DNA of 64,000 nucleotides from Sulfurovum sp. (GTDB lineage Bacteria > Campylobacterota > Campylobacteria > Campylobacterales > Sulfurovaceae): NCBI GenBank assembly GCA_002733215.1, contig NVUY01000002.1, positions 138,565-202,564 of the forward strand, written 5' to 3'. A program made the position numbers and the translations under genes. The notes beneath the pieces are model-generated. The model ran no database searches and was not told where the DNA came from. It saw nothing but the letters and a program-made list of their open reading frames with translations. Shown piece after piece: positions 38,242 through 47,835 of this stretch; the stretch's first letter is position 1, and every line of letters starts with the position of its first letter.

Positions 38242-38964
38242 TTATTCCTTATATTCCCATGTAAAATTCCGCCATGAACCCACATCACTGCTTTTATGTA
38301 TGCTCACTTCCAATGCATCAAGAAAAATATCTCTATCCACAACTTCAGCCCCAAGACGCAACATATGATCTGTTTTCATCTGACAGTCTATAAAATCATA
38401 ACCTCTGCTACCTAAAACATCACTTAGTGCTTTAAATGCTACCTTCGATGCATCTGTTGACAAAGAGAACATTGACTCACCAAAAAATGCCTTTCCAAAT
38501 GCCACACCATAGAGTCCACCTACCAGTGTACCCTCTTTATATACTTCAACAGAGTGCGCAAACCCCTCTTCATGCAGGCGTGTATAGGCCTCTATGATCT
38601 CACCTACGATCCATGATGACTCCTGTCCTTTTCTAAACATAGTAGCACAATGTCCAATGACCTCTGAGAAGTGTCGATCAAACGTCACAGAAAATTTTCC
38701 AGAACGTAACACTCTTCTAAATGATTTATGTACTTTAAAGTTTTCGGGGTAGAGTAGAAGACGCGGATTTGGTGACCACCAAAGTATAGGATCATCTTTA
38801 GAGTACCAGGGGAATATCCCTTTTTTATACGCAAAGAGAAGTCTATGGGAAGAGAGATCACCCCCATACGCAAGCAAACCTTCATCTGAAGCTTGTCTAG
38901 GATCGGGGAATGTAGATGAGTATTGACTCAAAGGCGGTATAGTGTAATTTTCCTCTTCAAACAT
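38242..38964 (-). CDS. aat: Leucyl/phenylalanyl-tRNA-protein transferase
   Basis: 240 aa. GLLAYGGDLSSHRLLFAYKKGIFPWY, ILWWSPNPRLLLYPENFKVHKSFRR and GGLYGVAFGKAFFGESMFS are family hallmarks. Adds Leu/Phe to proteins with basic N-termini, marking them for ClpS/ClpAP; clpA and clpS are the next genes upstream, so the N-degron pathway is encoded together. Confidence 0.97.
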   Translation of the reverse strand: MFEEENYTIPPLSQYSSTFPDPRQASDEGLLAYGGDLSSHRLLFAYKKGIFPWYSKDDPILWWSPNPRLLLYPENFKVHKSFRRVLRSGKFSVTFDRHFSEVIGHCATMFRKGQESSWIVGEIIEAYTRLHEEGFAHSVEVYKEGTLVGGLYGVAFGKAFFGESMFSLSTDASKVAFKALSDVLGSRGYDFIDCQMKTDHMLRLGAEVVDRDIFLDALEVSIHKSSDVGSWRNFTWEYKE

Positions 38965-38978
38965 TGAAGCTATAAAAC

Positions 38979-41168
38979 CTATTTACCTTCAAATGCAAAT
39001 ACCAGCTTCTCATCTTTATAGCTCACTTTAACCAAACCGCCTTTTTTCAGGCTGCCAAAGAGGATCTCATCGCTGAGTGCCTCTTTTACTTTTTCATCTA
39101 TGACACGGGCAATATGTCTTGCCCCGTAACGTTCATCATAGCCTTTTTCGGCCAGATATTCTTTGGCTTTTTTGGTTAATTTTACTTTCACATCTTTAGG
39201 TGCAAGAAGGATATTCAGTTTATCCAATTCTCTATCGACAATCGTGACAAGCACATCTAAACCAAGCGCATTAAATTCAATGGTCCCGCTTAAACGGTTC
39301 CTGAACTCAGGAGAGAAGAACGCTGCAAGTGCTTTATCGGTCTTCATGGATGCATCTTTGTTAAAGCCCATGACATTGGCTTCTTTGGTTCCTATATTCG
39401 AGGTCATGATGAGTATTACATTTTTAAAGTCAGATATCACACCGTTATTATCGGTCAGTTTCGCGCCGTCCATCACCTGAAGCAGAATATTCATGATATC
39501 CGGATGTGCTTTTTCCACCTCATCAAGAAGCAACACGGTATGTGGATGTTTTTTGATCATTTCAGTCAGCAGTCCTCCCTGCTCATACCCTACATATCCC
39601 GGAGGCGCTCCTAGTAGACGGGAGATCGTATGCGGCTCCATATATTCACTCATATCCAATCTCTCGAAGTGTACATGCAGGGTTTTGGCCAATTGGATCG
39701 CAAGTGCTGTTTTCCCCACACCTGTCGGTCCTACAAATAAAAAACTTCCTATCGGTCTGTTTTCAGCATTGAGTCCTGCATAGGAACGTTTAATGGCTGT
39801 TGTCAACGCCTTGATCGCTTCATCCTGTCCGATGATATGCGAAGCAAGATCTTTTTCAAGCGACTTTAATTTTCTTGTATCGTCCGTACCGATCACAGTG
39901 GAAGGAAGTTTCATGATCTTCGCCACAGACTCTTCAATGTCTTTAGGCTGTACCACAACACCCTCTTGTCCTCGAAGCATAAAATGCGCACCCACCTCAT
40001 CGATGATGTCCATGGCTTTATCCGGGAGAAATCTGTCGTGCAGATATTTTACGGAGAGATCGATAGCTGACTGCAGTGAAGCGTCAGTAAATTCAATGTT
40101 ATGATACGCTTCATATTTATGTTTGATCCCTTTTAAAATGATCATCGTATCTTCGATACTAGGCTCTTCTATATCGATCTTGGCAAATCTGCGGCTCAGT
40201 GCTTTGTCTTTGTCAAAAAAGTTTCTATATTCAGTATACGTTGTGGCACCTATACACTTCAAATCTCCACGTGCAAGTGCCGGCTTGAGTAAATTGGAAG
40301 CATCCATACTCCCCCCACTCGTTGCACCTGCGCCTACCATCGTATGTATCTCATCGATGAACAAGATAGCATCATCTTGTGAGCTAAGTTCCTTAATGAT
40401 ACCTTTCAAACGCTTTTCAAAGTCACCTCTGTATTTCGTTCCTGCTACCAAAGCACCCATATCCAAAGCAAAGACTTTTGAATCTTTGAGTATATCAGGC
40501 ACATCTCCTTCAGAAATTTTCAGTGCAAGCCCTTCAGCGATGGCTGTTTTACCCACGCCAGGTTCACCGACAAGCAAAGGATTGTTTTTCTTGCGACGAC
40601 AAAGTGTCTGCATCACACGTTCTATCTCAGCTATACGTCCCACAACCGGGTCTATCTTACCCGTTTTGGCAAGTGCAACAAGCTCCACGGTAAACTGACC
40701 TAAAAGTGTCTCTTCTTCTTTTTTCTCTTTTGGATTGTCCTCTACTTTTGTATAACGGTGAGAGATGACCTCCAACACATCCACACGTGCAATGCCCTCT
40801 TTTTTCATCAGGTGGACTGCATAGGAATGCTCTTGCATAAAGATCGCTGCCAGCATATCCCCTATACTGGCCTCTGTTCTGCCGGCACTGTGAATATGTG
40901 TCATCATATCATTGATGGCACGGGAAAGTGCTACGGTTTCAAACGGTTCTACTGCTTCTTTCAGTGAGGGTACTGTCTTGGTGATATGCTCTACAATACC
41001 GTTTTCAAGTACATTCAGATCTGCATCCAGTGCTGAGAGTACCTCCTGTCCTGCCTCAGAGCTGACAATGGACAAAAATACATGCTCCACCGTCAAATAC
41101 TCATGTCTGTTCTCTTTTGCATACCCTACAGCTTGCTTAAATACATCATTTAGTGCAATACTTATCAT
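38979..41168 (-). CDS. clpA: ATP-dependent Clp protease ATP-binding subunit
   Basis: 729 aa. Clp N-domain (two repeats to about 145), first AAA+ module with GEPGVGKTAIAEGLA, second with GPTGVGKTALAIQLA and Walker B LLLDEVEKAHPD. Unfolds substrates for ClpP. Just downstream of clpS. Confidence 0.96.
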   Translation of the reverse strand: MISIALNDVFKQAVGYAKENRHEYLTVEHVFLSIVSSEAGQEVLSALDADLNVLENGIVEHITKTVPSLKEAVEPFETVALSRAINDMMTHIHSAGRTEASIGDMLAAIFMQEHSYAVHLMKKEGIARVDVLEVISHRYTKVEDNPKEKKEEETLLGQFTVELVALAKTGKIDPVVGRIAEIERVMQTLCRRKKNNPLLVGEPGVGKTAIAEGLALKISEGDVPDILKDSKVFALDMGALVAGTKYRGDFEKRLKGIIKELSSQDDAILFIDEIHTMVGAGATSGGSMDASNLLKPALARGDLKCIGATTYTEYRNFFDKDKALSRRFAKIDIEEPSIEDTMIILKGIKHKYEAYHNIEFTDASLQSAIDLSVKYLHDRFLPDKAMDIIDEVGAHFMLRGQEGVVVQPKDIEESVAKIMKLPSTVIGTDDTRKLKSLEKDLASHIIGQDEAIKALTTAIKRSYAGLNAENRPIGSFLFVGPTGVGKTALAIQLAKTLHVHFERLDMSEYMEPHTISRLLGAPPGYVGYEQGGLLTEMIKKHPHTVLLLDEVEKAHPDIMNILLQVMDGAKLTDNNGVISDFKNVILIMTSNIGTKEANVMGFNKDASMKTDKALAAFFSPEFRNRLSGTIEFNALGLDVLVTIVDRELDKLNILLAPKDVKVKLTKKAKEYLAEKGYDERYGARHIARVIDEKVKEALSDEILFGSLKKGGLVKVSYKDEKLVFAFEGK

Positions 41169-41178
41169 TATTTGTCCT

Positions 41179-41478
41179 TTAACTGTCTTCTTCTATGGTA
41201 GCAAGTAACGGGAACTCATTTTGTTTGGCCCGTTGCTTGACTTGCTGCGCTTTGGTTTGTGCTATTTCAAAACTGTAGACACCACAAATGGCTTTGTCTT
41301 TTTCATGTATCTGTAACATGATCTGTTCTGCCTGTGCAGAACTCTTGTGAAAAATATCTGTCAACACTTCAACGACAAAATCCATACTGGTATAGTCATC
41401 ATTGTGCAACAGCACTTTAAACATTTGTGGTTCCTGTAGTTCTAAAGCTACATCTAATTCTTCTTCTATCTTTGGCAT
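41179..41478 (-). CDS. clpS: ClpS adaptor
   Basis: 99 aa. MFKVLLHNDDYTSMDFVVEVL contains the N-degron pocket (NDDYT). Hands N-degron proteins to ClpA. Divergent from bioD across 63 bp. Confidence 0.96.
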   Translation of the reverse strand: MPKIEEELDVALELQEPQMFKVLLHNDDYTSMDFVVEVLTDIFHKSSAQAEQIMLQIHEKDKAICGVYSFEIAQTKAQQVKQRAKQNEFPLLATIEEDS

Positions 41479-41541
41479 ATTATGTTAAAATTCCTACTCA
41501 AATATTATTTATCTTTTCTATTATACAGAAATTCAAGGAAA

Positions 41542-42183
41542 ATGCAAGTGCAATCACTTTTCATCACTGCTACCGGCACCAACGTGGGTAAAACATACAC
41601 CACAGTTAAACTCATCGAATCTTTTGCCTCCAAAGGCTTGTCCGTAGGGGTTTTCAAACCTATAGAAACAGGCGTACAGAATATCGCACCTGATGCCAGT
41701 TTACTCTTAAAAGCCTGTCAAAAGGTAAATGAAAAATTTAAAGACCTAAATCCGCATGACATTACGGCCTACACTTTTCCTTTACCTGCAGCTCCCTTTT
41801 GTGCCGACCCTGAGCGTACTATCCAGATCCAAAAAATCATAGAAAAACATGATGAACTCTCAAAACTTTGTGACATCCTTCTTGTAGAAGGGGCAGGAGG
41901 TCTCATGGTGCCCGTCACAAAAGAGTATATGATGATAAATCTCATCAAAGAACTGGAGGCCAAAACACTTCTGGTCACCCCCAGCAGACTAGGTTGCATA
42001 AACGACACAATACTTTCCATACTTGCCTTAAAAACGTTTGATATAGATTTTGACTGGTGTGTGAATGTCTATGAAGACAAAGAAAGTTTTCAGGAAGTCA
42101 CGCAGCCTTATTATGATGAAGTTTTTCCTGAGTGGTGGAGTGTTGAGGACGGGTTAAATAGATTTATCTCACAATCATTCTAA
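41542..42183 (+). CDS. bioD: Dethiobiotin synthetase
   Basis: 213 aa from the ATG at 41542, preceded by AAGGAAA; the frame opens at 41482. P-loop FITATGTNVGKTYTT, GAGGLMVPV and PSRLGCINDT support BioD. Penultimate step of biotin synthesis. Confidence 0.93.
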   Translation: MQVQSLFITATGTNVGKTYTTVKLIESFASKGLSVGVFKPIETGVQNIAPDASLLLKACQKVNEKFKDLNPHDITAYTFPLPAAPFCADPERTIQIQKIIEKHDELSKLCDILLVEGAGGLMVPVTKEYMMINLIKELEAKTLLVTPSRLGCINDTILSILALKTFDIDFDWCVNVYEDKESFQEVTQPYYDEVFPEWWSVEDGLNRFISQSF

Positions 42184-42203
42184 ACCTTTTACCATCGATT
42201 CGA

Positions 42204-42209
42204 TATAAT
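42204..42209 (+). promoter_or_regulatory. Candidate -10 box for pyrB
   Basis: Perfect TATAAT in CGATATAATGAC, 27 bases before the pyrB ATG at 42236. No good -35, as is common in this phylum. Confidence 0.5.
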
Positions 42210-42235
42210 GACAAAATTAAATGCAAAGGGTACTG

Positions 42236-43120
42236 ATGCAACACCTGGTAGACACAAACGACTTTACAGACCAACAGATACAAAACCTGCTGGATGATGC
42301 CAGATCCTTCAAAGAAAACCGTCCTATTCAACTGCTCAGGGACAGACTTTTTATTACCCTCTTTTTTGAAGCCTCTACCAGAACACGAAGCTCTTTTGAA
42401 GTTGCCGCCAAAAAACTGGGTGCGGCAGTAGTGCATCTTGATCCTTCCCGCTCCTCTACCAAAAAAGGTGAAAGTCTTGAAGACACCTTTGCAAACCTCT
42501 GTGCCATGGAACCTGATGCCGTGATTATCCGTCACAGTGATAATGAAGCGCCCAGAATGCTGGCAGAGATGCAGATGACTTCTGTTATCAATGCCGGCGC
42601 GGGGAGTTATGCACACCCTACCCAGGCACTTTTGGATCTATTTACCATGGTAGAACATTTTGATGGTGATATCAAAGGGAAAACTATCGCTATTGTAGGT
42701 GACATTGTCAGTTCCAGAGTTGCCTCTTCGGGCATACGTCTGCTTACACGTATGGGGATGAATGTCCTTTTGGTCGCACCTAAGCCATTTATGCCCGAGA
42801 GTGACTTGCCGCAGTTTGAGAAACTTGAAGATGTGCTAGAAAAAGTCGATGTGATCATGTCACTTCGTGCACAACTTGAGCGTCATGCTTCACCTCTTTT
42901 TGATGATTATGCTGCCTATGCCAAACACTACTGCATTAACCATGACCGTCTAGGAGATAGAGACATCCTGGTTCTTCACCCCGGGCCGGTGATGCGAAAT
43001 ATAGATATCTCTGATGAGATGCTTGAAGATCCCCGATGCAAAGTGCTTGAACAGGTTAAGAATGGGGTGTATATGCGTATGGCTATTCTTAAATTATTGC
43101 TACTAGATAGCAATAATTAG
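42236..43120 (+). CDS. pyrB: Aspartate carbamoyltransferase catalytic subunit
   Basis: 294 aa from ATG 42236 behind AAAGGG; an earlier ATG at 42221 overlaps that ribosome site. Carbamoyl-phosphate motif FFEASTRTRSSFEV, GDIVSSRVASS and HPGPVMRNIDIS are present. Pyrimidine synthesis. Confidence 0.96.
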   Translation: MQHLVDTNDFTDQQIQNLLDDARSFKENRPIQLLRDRLFITLFFEASTRTRSSFEVAAKKLGAAVVHLDPSRSSTKKGESLEDTFANLCAMEPDAVIIRHSDNEAPRMLAEMQMTSVINAGAGSYAHPTQALLDLFTMVEHFDGDIKGKTIAIVGDIVSSRVASSGIRLLTRMGMNVLLVAPKPFMPESDLPQFEKLEDVLEKVDVIMSLRAQLERHASPLFDDYAAYAKHYCINHDRLGDRDILVLHPGPVMRNIDISDEMLEDPRCKVLEQVKNGVYMRMAILKLLLLDSNN

Positions 43121-43140
43121 TACATAGCGAGTAGTGCGTA

Positions 43141-44148
43141 GTGCGTAGTAGCCAAAAAAGATCTTTACCCTCTCAAACCGTTTGGTTAAATCATGCAGAA
43201 GGGGTTAAACAAATTAATCATTTTGGTCAAAAACGTACTCCTTTTCTTTTTATCACTTCTTATGATGGTGCAAAAGTCTTCGCAAAACCTCTTAATAATT
43301 TAGATGATGACATCTTCTATAAATTGGAAAATTGGCGTAACTACCCTCTAAAAAAACGTAGTAAAACCTTTACTTTTTTCAAATCTCCCGTGGATTTCAA
43401 TACTTACGAAAAATCCCTCAACAAAGTGCTCGAAGAGATACGTTCAGGCAACACCTACTTACTCAACCTCACATTTAAAACCCCCATAGAAAGCAGCTTG
43501 ACACTCAAAGAGATATTTACCTATGCCAGAGCCAAATTTAAACTCTATTTTAAAGATGAATTCATTTGTTTTTCTCCGGAACGTTTTGTAGAGATAAAAG
43601 ATAATACCATCGCGACCTTCCCTATGAAAGGTACCATAGATGCCAATCTGCCTCATGCCAAAGAGCGTATTTTAAATGACAAAAAAGAGATGGCTGAACA
43701 TGTCATGATTGTTGATCTTATACGTAATGATCTGGGTATTATAGGAAAAGACATTAAAGTAGAGAAGTTTCGTTATGTAGAGAAGATACAAGCGGGGGAG
43801 AAAGAGCTTCTTCAAGTAAGTTCCAAAATCACGGCACAACTCCCTGAGGAGTGGAAAGATACTCTAGGTACCCTACTCTCTCAGATCCTTCCGGCAGGTT
43901 CCATCTCCGGCACACCTAAAAAAAGTACCGTCAACATCATCGAAAATGTAGAAGATTTTGATCGGGGATTTTATACCGGAGTGTTTGGTATTTTTGACGG
44001 TGAGTCTCTACGCTCTTCTGTCATGATACGTTTTATAGAAAAAAATAATGATGCACTCTTTTATAAAAGCGGCGGAGGCATTACCATAGATTCTAATGCA
44101 AAAAATGAATATGAGGAACTCATTGATAAAATTTATTTACCATTTTAA
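43141..44148 (+). CDS. pabB: Aminodeoxychorismate synthase component I
   Basis: 335 aa, without the longer N-terminus of E. coli PabB. Chorismate-binding core with PMKGTID (the Lys typical of PabB over TrpE), VDLIRNDLG, and AGSISGTPKKSTV. Makes 4-amino-4-deoxychorismate for folate. Starts at a GTG within a short GTAGTGC tandem repeat; no stop-free alternative lies upstream. Confidence 0.9.
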   Translation: MRSSQKRSLPSQTVWLNHAEGVKQINHFGQKRTPFLFITSYDGAKVFAKPLNNLDDDIFYKLENWRNYPLKKRSKTFTFFKSPVDFNTYEKSLNKVLEEIRSGNTYLLNLTFKTPIESSLTLKEIFTYARAKFKLYFKDEFICFSPERFVEIKDNTIATFPMKGTIDANLPHAKERILNDKKEMAEHVMIVDLIRNDLGIIGKDIKVEKFRYVEKIQAGEKELLQVSSKITAQLPEEWKDTLGTLLSQILPAGSISGTPKKSTVNIIENVEDFDRGFYTGVFGIFDGESLRSSVMIRFIEKNNDALFYKSGGGITIDSNAKNEYEELIDKIYLPF

Positions 44149-44194
44149 GAAAATTTCTGTAAACTATTTTTATACTATTTCATAAAGGTTTATT

Positions 44195-44470
44195 ATGTCT
44201 AAACTATTTTCAAGTATCATCTTTTCTTTCTTTTTACTTTTTCAAAGCACATCCCTGGCAGAAGAAGAGACTCCTCCTGTAGAAGTGACAGAAGCACAAG
44301 AGAGTGAAGCAGTTGAGGAAACTGAGCCTACAGAACTGGAAGCTCAAGCAGAAGTCGTAGAGGAAGTTGAACCTAAAGAAGAAATTTCTGAAGCAGAAAA
44401 AGAAGCACAGGCAGCAGAAGAAGCTGAACTTCGTGAAGCAGGTGTCGGAGAGGAACCTGTTCCTGATTAG
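44195..44470 (+). CDS. Small acidic exported protein
   Basis: 91 aa. Signal peptide (MSKLFSSIIFSFFLLFQSTSLA) then a Glu/Ala/Val-rich low-complexity tail with repeated EEVEPxE-like pieces and no cysteines. Probably an unfolded periplasmic or surface peptide. Not recognised as a family; convergent with the next gene. Confidence 0.7.
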   Translation: MSKLFSSIIFSFFLLFQSTSLAEEETPPVEVTEAQESEAVEETEPTELEAQAEVVEEVEPKEEISEAEKEAQAAEEAELREAGVGEEPVPD

Positions 44471-44486
44471 CTATTTACTTAGTGCG

Positions 44487-45023
44487 CTAATAACGAAGAC
44501 AGCCTCTATTGGCTCTATGCTTCCACTGATATTTTCTATCTTCACGCACTTTAGAAAAATAAAGTTCACCCGAATCCCGCCAGGGGTCTATGATGATACC
44601 ACCCTCTACTCTTGCACCTTTGGCAACCACAACCAGTACATTATGTTCATACAAATATTCCCCTATATTGGCACCCATGAGATGAAACTCAAAAGAAACA
44701 TACTTTTCATGAGACAAATAAAGGTACAAAGCATCACTCCAATGGTAACAAAGCCCTTTTTCACGCAGGCCCACATTGACTAAAAAATTATGATACTGTG
44801 GCGGAGAGGTAAGTTTAAACTCTTTTGTTAAGAGCTGTGTTTTATGAAAAATATCTTGAGAGAGCTGTCTTGCTTCCTCTTGAGGAATATGCTTATCTAA
44901 GCCCTGTAACAGTGTCGAGAGTTGTGTTATCTTTGTTTCTGACAGAGAAGATTCTGTAAGCACACAGCCTGAAAGCAAGAAAGAAAAAAGTAAAAGTTTA
45001 AACAAGTGACGAAACATACTCAC
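44487..45023 (-). CDS. Lipoprotein with a possible Cys-His-Asp catalytic core
   Basis: 178 aa. Lipobox LLSGC with Cys20. The C-terminal half has Cys92 (GLCYHWSDAL), His127 (YEHNVLVVV) and Asp146 (IIIDPWRDSG), an order seen in transglutaminase-like or papain-like folds. Overlaps the rhomboid gene by 26 bases. A surface or periplasmic hydrolase is possible, but this is inference from residue order. Confidence 0.6.
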   Translation of the reverse strand: MSMFRHLFKLLLFSFLLSGCVLTESSLSETKITQLSTLLQGLDKHIPQEEARQLSQDIFHKTQLLTKEFKLTSPPQYHNFLVNVGLREKGLCYHWSDALYLYLSHEKYVSFEFHLMGANIGEYLYEHNVLVVVAKGARVEGGIIIDPWRDSGELYFSKVREDRKYQWKHRANRGCLRY

Positions 45024-45678
45024 CCGCGAGATATCTTCCAGAAAGGATAATAAGAAGAACCATCACTGCATTATAGGCTAAGAGCCATTTGGGATCTTTA
45101 GAAAGTACAAATCCGCCTACAAGCCCTACCACAAGTCCACCGATATGCGCAGAGACATCTATAGAAGGGATGGAGAACCCTATCACAAGGTTGATGCCTA
45201 TAATGATGGCGAAGTCTTTCATAAAAGCTCTAGCGTGTGAGGCGATCTTATCTCTGTTCGCCAGGAAAAAGCCTGCCAATGCACCAAATATACCAAAGAT
45301 CGCCCCCGATGCACCTACACCTACCGAGTCAGGATGCATATAAAGCGATGCCAGCCCCCCAAGGAGTCCGGAGAACAAGTAAATGCTTAAGTAAGACTTT
45401 GTATCGAAGTAGATTTCTGCAGCACGTCCCACGATATAGAGCGAAAACATATTCATAAGTATATGGGTCATCCCAGCATGCAGGAACATCGCAGTAAAAA
45501 GTCTCCACCATGCACCCTGCAGTACGGTATACGAACCATACAATGCACCCATATCTACAAGGGTCCGCATGTCCATATCTGTAAAATTATGGCTAAAAAA
45601 TGCAGAAAAAAGATAGATGATACTGTTAAGTATGATCAGTGCATAGGTTAGTTTATAGCGTTTGATATCCTCTATCAT
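44998..45678 (-). CDS. Rhomboid-family intramembrane serine protease
   Basis: 226 aa, six or more membrane helices. Catalytic Ser in GVGASGAIFGIFGAL (GxSG) and His in DVSAHIGGLVVGLVGG, with the loop WWRLFTAMFLHAGMTHILMNM. Start ATG at 45678 overlaps the upstream stop (ATGA). Cleaves membrane proteins; target unknown, though the exported proteins in this window have sorting-like C-termini. Confidence 0.92.
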   Translation of the reverse strand: MIEDIKRYKLTYALIILNSIIYLFSAFFSHNFTDMDMRTLVDMGALYGSYTVLQGAWWRLFTAMFLHAGMTHILMNMFSLYIVGRAAEIYFDTKSYLSIYLFSGLLGGLASLYMHPDSVGVGASGAIFGIFGALAGFFLANRDKIASHARAFMKDFAIIIGINLVIGFSIPSIDVSAHIGGLVVGLVGGFVLSKDPKWLLAYNAVMVLLIILSGRYLAGEYVSSLV

Positions 45679-46064
45679 CAATTTTCACAAATAGCCTCTG
45701 CGAACACCACACCGTCCAGATGACCTCTTGCGATCTTGGAGATCTCTTTGAGATCATGGATGAGTACTAAGATACGTGTATCAAAAAGATATTCATTGGC
45801 TATGGGCTGTATCATCAGAGCATCATCTTCTTCACAAATGATATACTTTGCTCCCAAAGCATTGGCATAAAGAGCATCATCCAAAGTATTTACAACTACT
45901 GAAAAGGGGATAGAGTTGGATTGACAATGCGCTGCATAAGTATGTGAGTCTACTAAAGGTTCAAGTAAAATAATGTCATCAGACTGACTCTTCGTAATCC
46001 CTTTGATAGAAAAAATTTTAAAAAAACGATTACTTTTTATCCATGGATGTCCAATAATGATCAT
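45678..46064 (-). CDS. Uncharacterised protein, probably conserved in Campylobacterota
   Basis: 128 aa, soluble, no motif I recognise. Begins MIIIGHPWIKSNRFFKI with repeated beta-alpha pattern (ILLEPL.., FSVVVNTLDDAL.., YIICEEDDAL.., GVVFAEAI) suggesting a Rossmann- or TIM-like segment. Operon between a zinc-ribbon protein and the rhomboid. Confidence 0.65.
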   Translation of the reverse strand: MIIIGHPWIKSNRFFKIFSIKGITKSQSDDIILLEPLVDSHTYAAHCQSNSIPFSVVVNTLDDALYANALGAKYIICEEDDALMIQPIANEYLFDTRILVLIHDLKEISKIARGHLDGVVFAEAICEN

Positions 46065-46079
46065 GAAACTCCTTCCTTG

Positions 46080-46292
46080 TTATGGTGTACACTCTTGCGA
46101 ACAGTAATACTTTCCATTCACAATGAGACTCTCTTTAACCGTGACATAGGTATGACAGGTTGTGCACTCTACCAGTGTATCTTCATCCAGTTTTTTCTCA
46201 TGTGGGCTTTTTCCTAACTTTGGAAGTTTCCCTCCAAAAAATTTATAAATAAGTAACCCTGCTACAGCAAAGATAATAAGTTTTAAGATCAT
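46080..46292 (-). CDS. PP0621-like small membrane zinc-ribbon protein
   Basis: 70 aa. N-terminal helix ([15 protein letters not shown]) and [16 protein letters not shown], a four-Cys zinc-ribbon-like end. Overlaps rsmG by four bases. Confidence 0.75.
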   Translation of the reverse strand: MILKLIIFAVAGLLIYKFFGGKLPKLGKSPHEKKLDEDTLVECTTCHTYVTVKESLIVNGKYYCSQECTP

Positions 46293-46879
46293 TCTTGACC
46301 CTTAATATAGAGATAATTTCGTTGATTTTTCTGTACTATATCATAATCTAACTGATGTTGTACATCCTCTATCTCATCAAATACACGAGACCCTTTATAA
46401 AAAAGATACTCTGTTTGACTGTCAGAGATGGCTTTTGTCAGATCCAAGAGCAGTTTGGTATTTGTTACCGCGCGAGAAGAGATGAGTTCAAAAGCTTCAT
46501 GTTCTACTTTCTCCACTCTTTTTGCTTCCACTGAGACATTGGGAAGTCCCAGATCTATGGCAGCATATTTTAAAAAAGAGACCCGTTTTTTAAGTGGTTC
46601 AGCAAGTACTACTTTGCTATCTGGCAAAGCTATAGCCAAGACAAGTCCGGGAAATCCCGCTCCCGTTCCTACATCCAAAAGTGTTTTTGGTATCTCTATA
46701 AAAGTCAAAGGAAAAAGAGAATCCACAATGTTCACATAAATAGCATCTATAGTCTTCGCACCCGTCAGGTTGTGTATCTGATTCCATTCATGTAAAAGTG
46801 AAGCAAAGTTTTCCAACTTTACAATAATTTTATCTTCTAAAATGATTTTTTCATTGTCTAGATATTGTGATAGATTCAA
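46289..46879 (-). CDS. rsmG: 16S rRNA m7G527 methyltransferase
   Basis: 196 aa. SAM motif [20 protein letters not shown] and the helical N-terminus (NLTGAKT). Start is a TTG that overlaps the stop of the PqqD-like gene (TTGA), so the two are coupled. Confidence 0.93.
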   Translation of the reverse strand: MNLSQYLDNEKIILEDKIIVKLENFASLLHEWNQIHNLTGAKTIDAIYVNIVDSLFPLTFIEIPKTLLDVGTGAGFPGLVLAIALPDSKVVLAEPLKKRVSFLKYAAIDLGLPNVSVEAKRVEKVEHEAFELISSRAVTNTKLLLDLTKAISDSQTEYLFYKGSRVFDEIEDVQHQLDYDIVQKNQRNYLYIKGQE

Positions 46880-47154
46880 CTCTCTTCTACCTTTACCAAC
46901 CCACTCTCAACAAGCTTATTTACAAAATCAGAAAGATCTTTTTCCAACATTTCTGCTTCTACTTCATACTGCTCCGATAACACCTCAAACACTTCCTTTA
47001 AAGTTTCTTTCTCCTGCATCGCCTGCCAGATAGCAGTCCCTACTTCATCAAGTCCAAAGTAGTTTTCACTCTCCATATCGAGAAGTACCATCTCTCCGTC
47101 CACTTCCTGGGCAAAAACTGTCTCTGCAAATGTGACTTTTTGATCTAGATTCAT
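46876..47154 (-). CDS. PqqD-like RiPP recognition element, candidate lasso peptide B1
   Basis: 92 aa. Three beta strands then winged helices: [26 protein letters not shown] is the classical PqqD/B1 signature, followed by [36 protein letters not shown]. In lasso systems B1 binds the precursor leader and delivers it to the B2 protease. It lies 3.8 kb from the precursor, just downstream of a mazEF-type pair and upstream of rsmG. It might serve another peptide, but no other maturation enzyme is near. Confidence 0.85.
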   Translation of the reverse strand: MNLDQKVTFAETVFAQEVDGEMVLLDMESENYFGLDEVGTAIWQAMQEKETLKEVFEVLSEQYEVEAEMLEKDLSDFVNKLVESGLVKVEES

Positions 47155-47169
47155 TATTATCCCTATATA

Positions 47170-47526
47170 TTAATTATTGACTAAACCAAGATGCCAAAGT
47201 ATTTTACTATTGACTTCATTCATTTCGCTAGCTGTTAAAACGGTTAAACATTTTTCTATTTTTATACGACTCAGCTCCAAGGTACACATTTCATTGATGC
47301 ACACTTCACTCTCTTTTTCCAAATTCTCTCTCGCTCCTATTTTAACACGCACATCACCACCAGCAATGAATGTTGTCATAGGGATCACCGTTACACCTTT
47401 AAATGAAACTTTGTCTATATTTCTGTTTGCTATGTCATTTTGGATGATCAGTGCTGGTCTGATTTTCCCAAATTCACTATTATACTTCTTGCCAAAATTA
47501 ACAAGATAGATCTCAGCACGTTTCAC
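47170..47526 (-). CDS. PemK/MazF-type toxin 1
   Basis: 118 aa. RAEIYLVNFGKKYNSEFGKIRPALIIQNDIAN is the MazF/PemK fold start; SHH-like and TVIPMT strands follow. Endoribonuclease by family. GTG start overlaps the antitoxin stop by four bases. Confidence 0.88.
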   Translation of the reverse strand: MKRAEIYLVNFGKKYNSEFGKIRPALIIQNDIANRNIDKVSFKGVTVIPMTTFIAGGDVRVKIGARENLEKESEVCINEMCTLELSRIKIEKCLTVLTASEMNEVNSKILWHLGLVNN

Positions 47527-47771
47527 GCTAAGTCCTCAGAAACTTTTTCTATTTCCAAAAACTCTTTATAGGCATCTTCGCCTAATGCTTCTGCATTACG
47601 CATCAGATACATTTCATCTTCTACTTTTTCTCTCACTCGCTCATAAAGTTCATAAGGGAGAACAACACTTTTGATCACATGTTTTTTCATATCTTCAACA
47701 AATGCGATCTCTTCCGGACGCGTTACATAAGATGGTTTTTTAATAATATCACTAGACGAAATAGTTATCAT
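47523..47771 (-). CDS. Antitoxin of MazF-type pair 1
   Basis: 82 aa from ATG 47771, just after AAAGGATCC; the longer frame to 47834 runs through the promoter. SVVLPYELYERVREKVEDEMYLMRNAEAL looks like a ribbon-helix-helix plus acidic toxin-binding tail. Function inferred from position and coupling to the toxin. Confidence 0.75.
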   Translation of the reverse strand: MITISSSDIIKKPSYVTRPEEIAFVEDMKKHVIKSVVLPYELYERVREKVEDEMYLMRNAEALGEDAYKEFLEIEKVSEDLA

Positions 47772-47805
47772 AATGGATCCTTTATAATGGGTTTTTAGAT
47801 ATGCC

Positions 47806-47834
47806 ATAATACTATTATAAAAGGTAAATATCAA
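47806..47834 (-). promoter_or_regulatory. Sigma-70 promoter of the mazEF-type pair
   Basis: Minus strand TTGATA (47829-47834), 17-base spacer, TATTAT (47806-47811). Leads to the antitoxin ATG 35 bases on. May also transcribe the PqqD-like gene and rsmG. Confidence 0.65.
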
Positions 47835-47835
47835 T

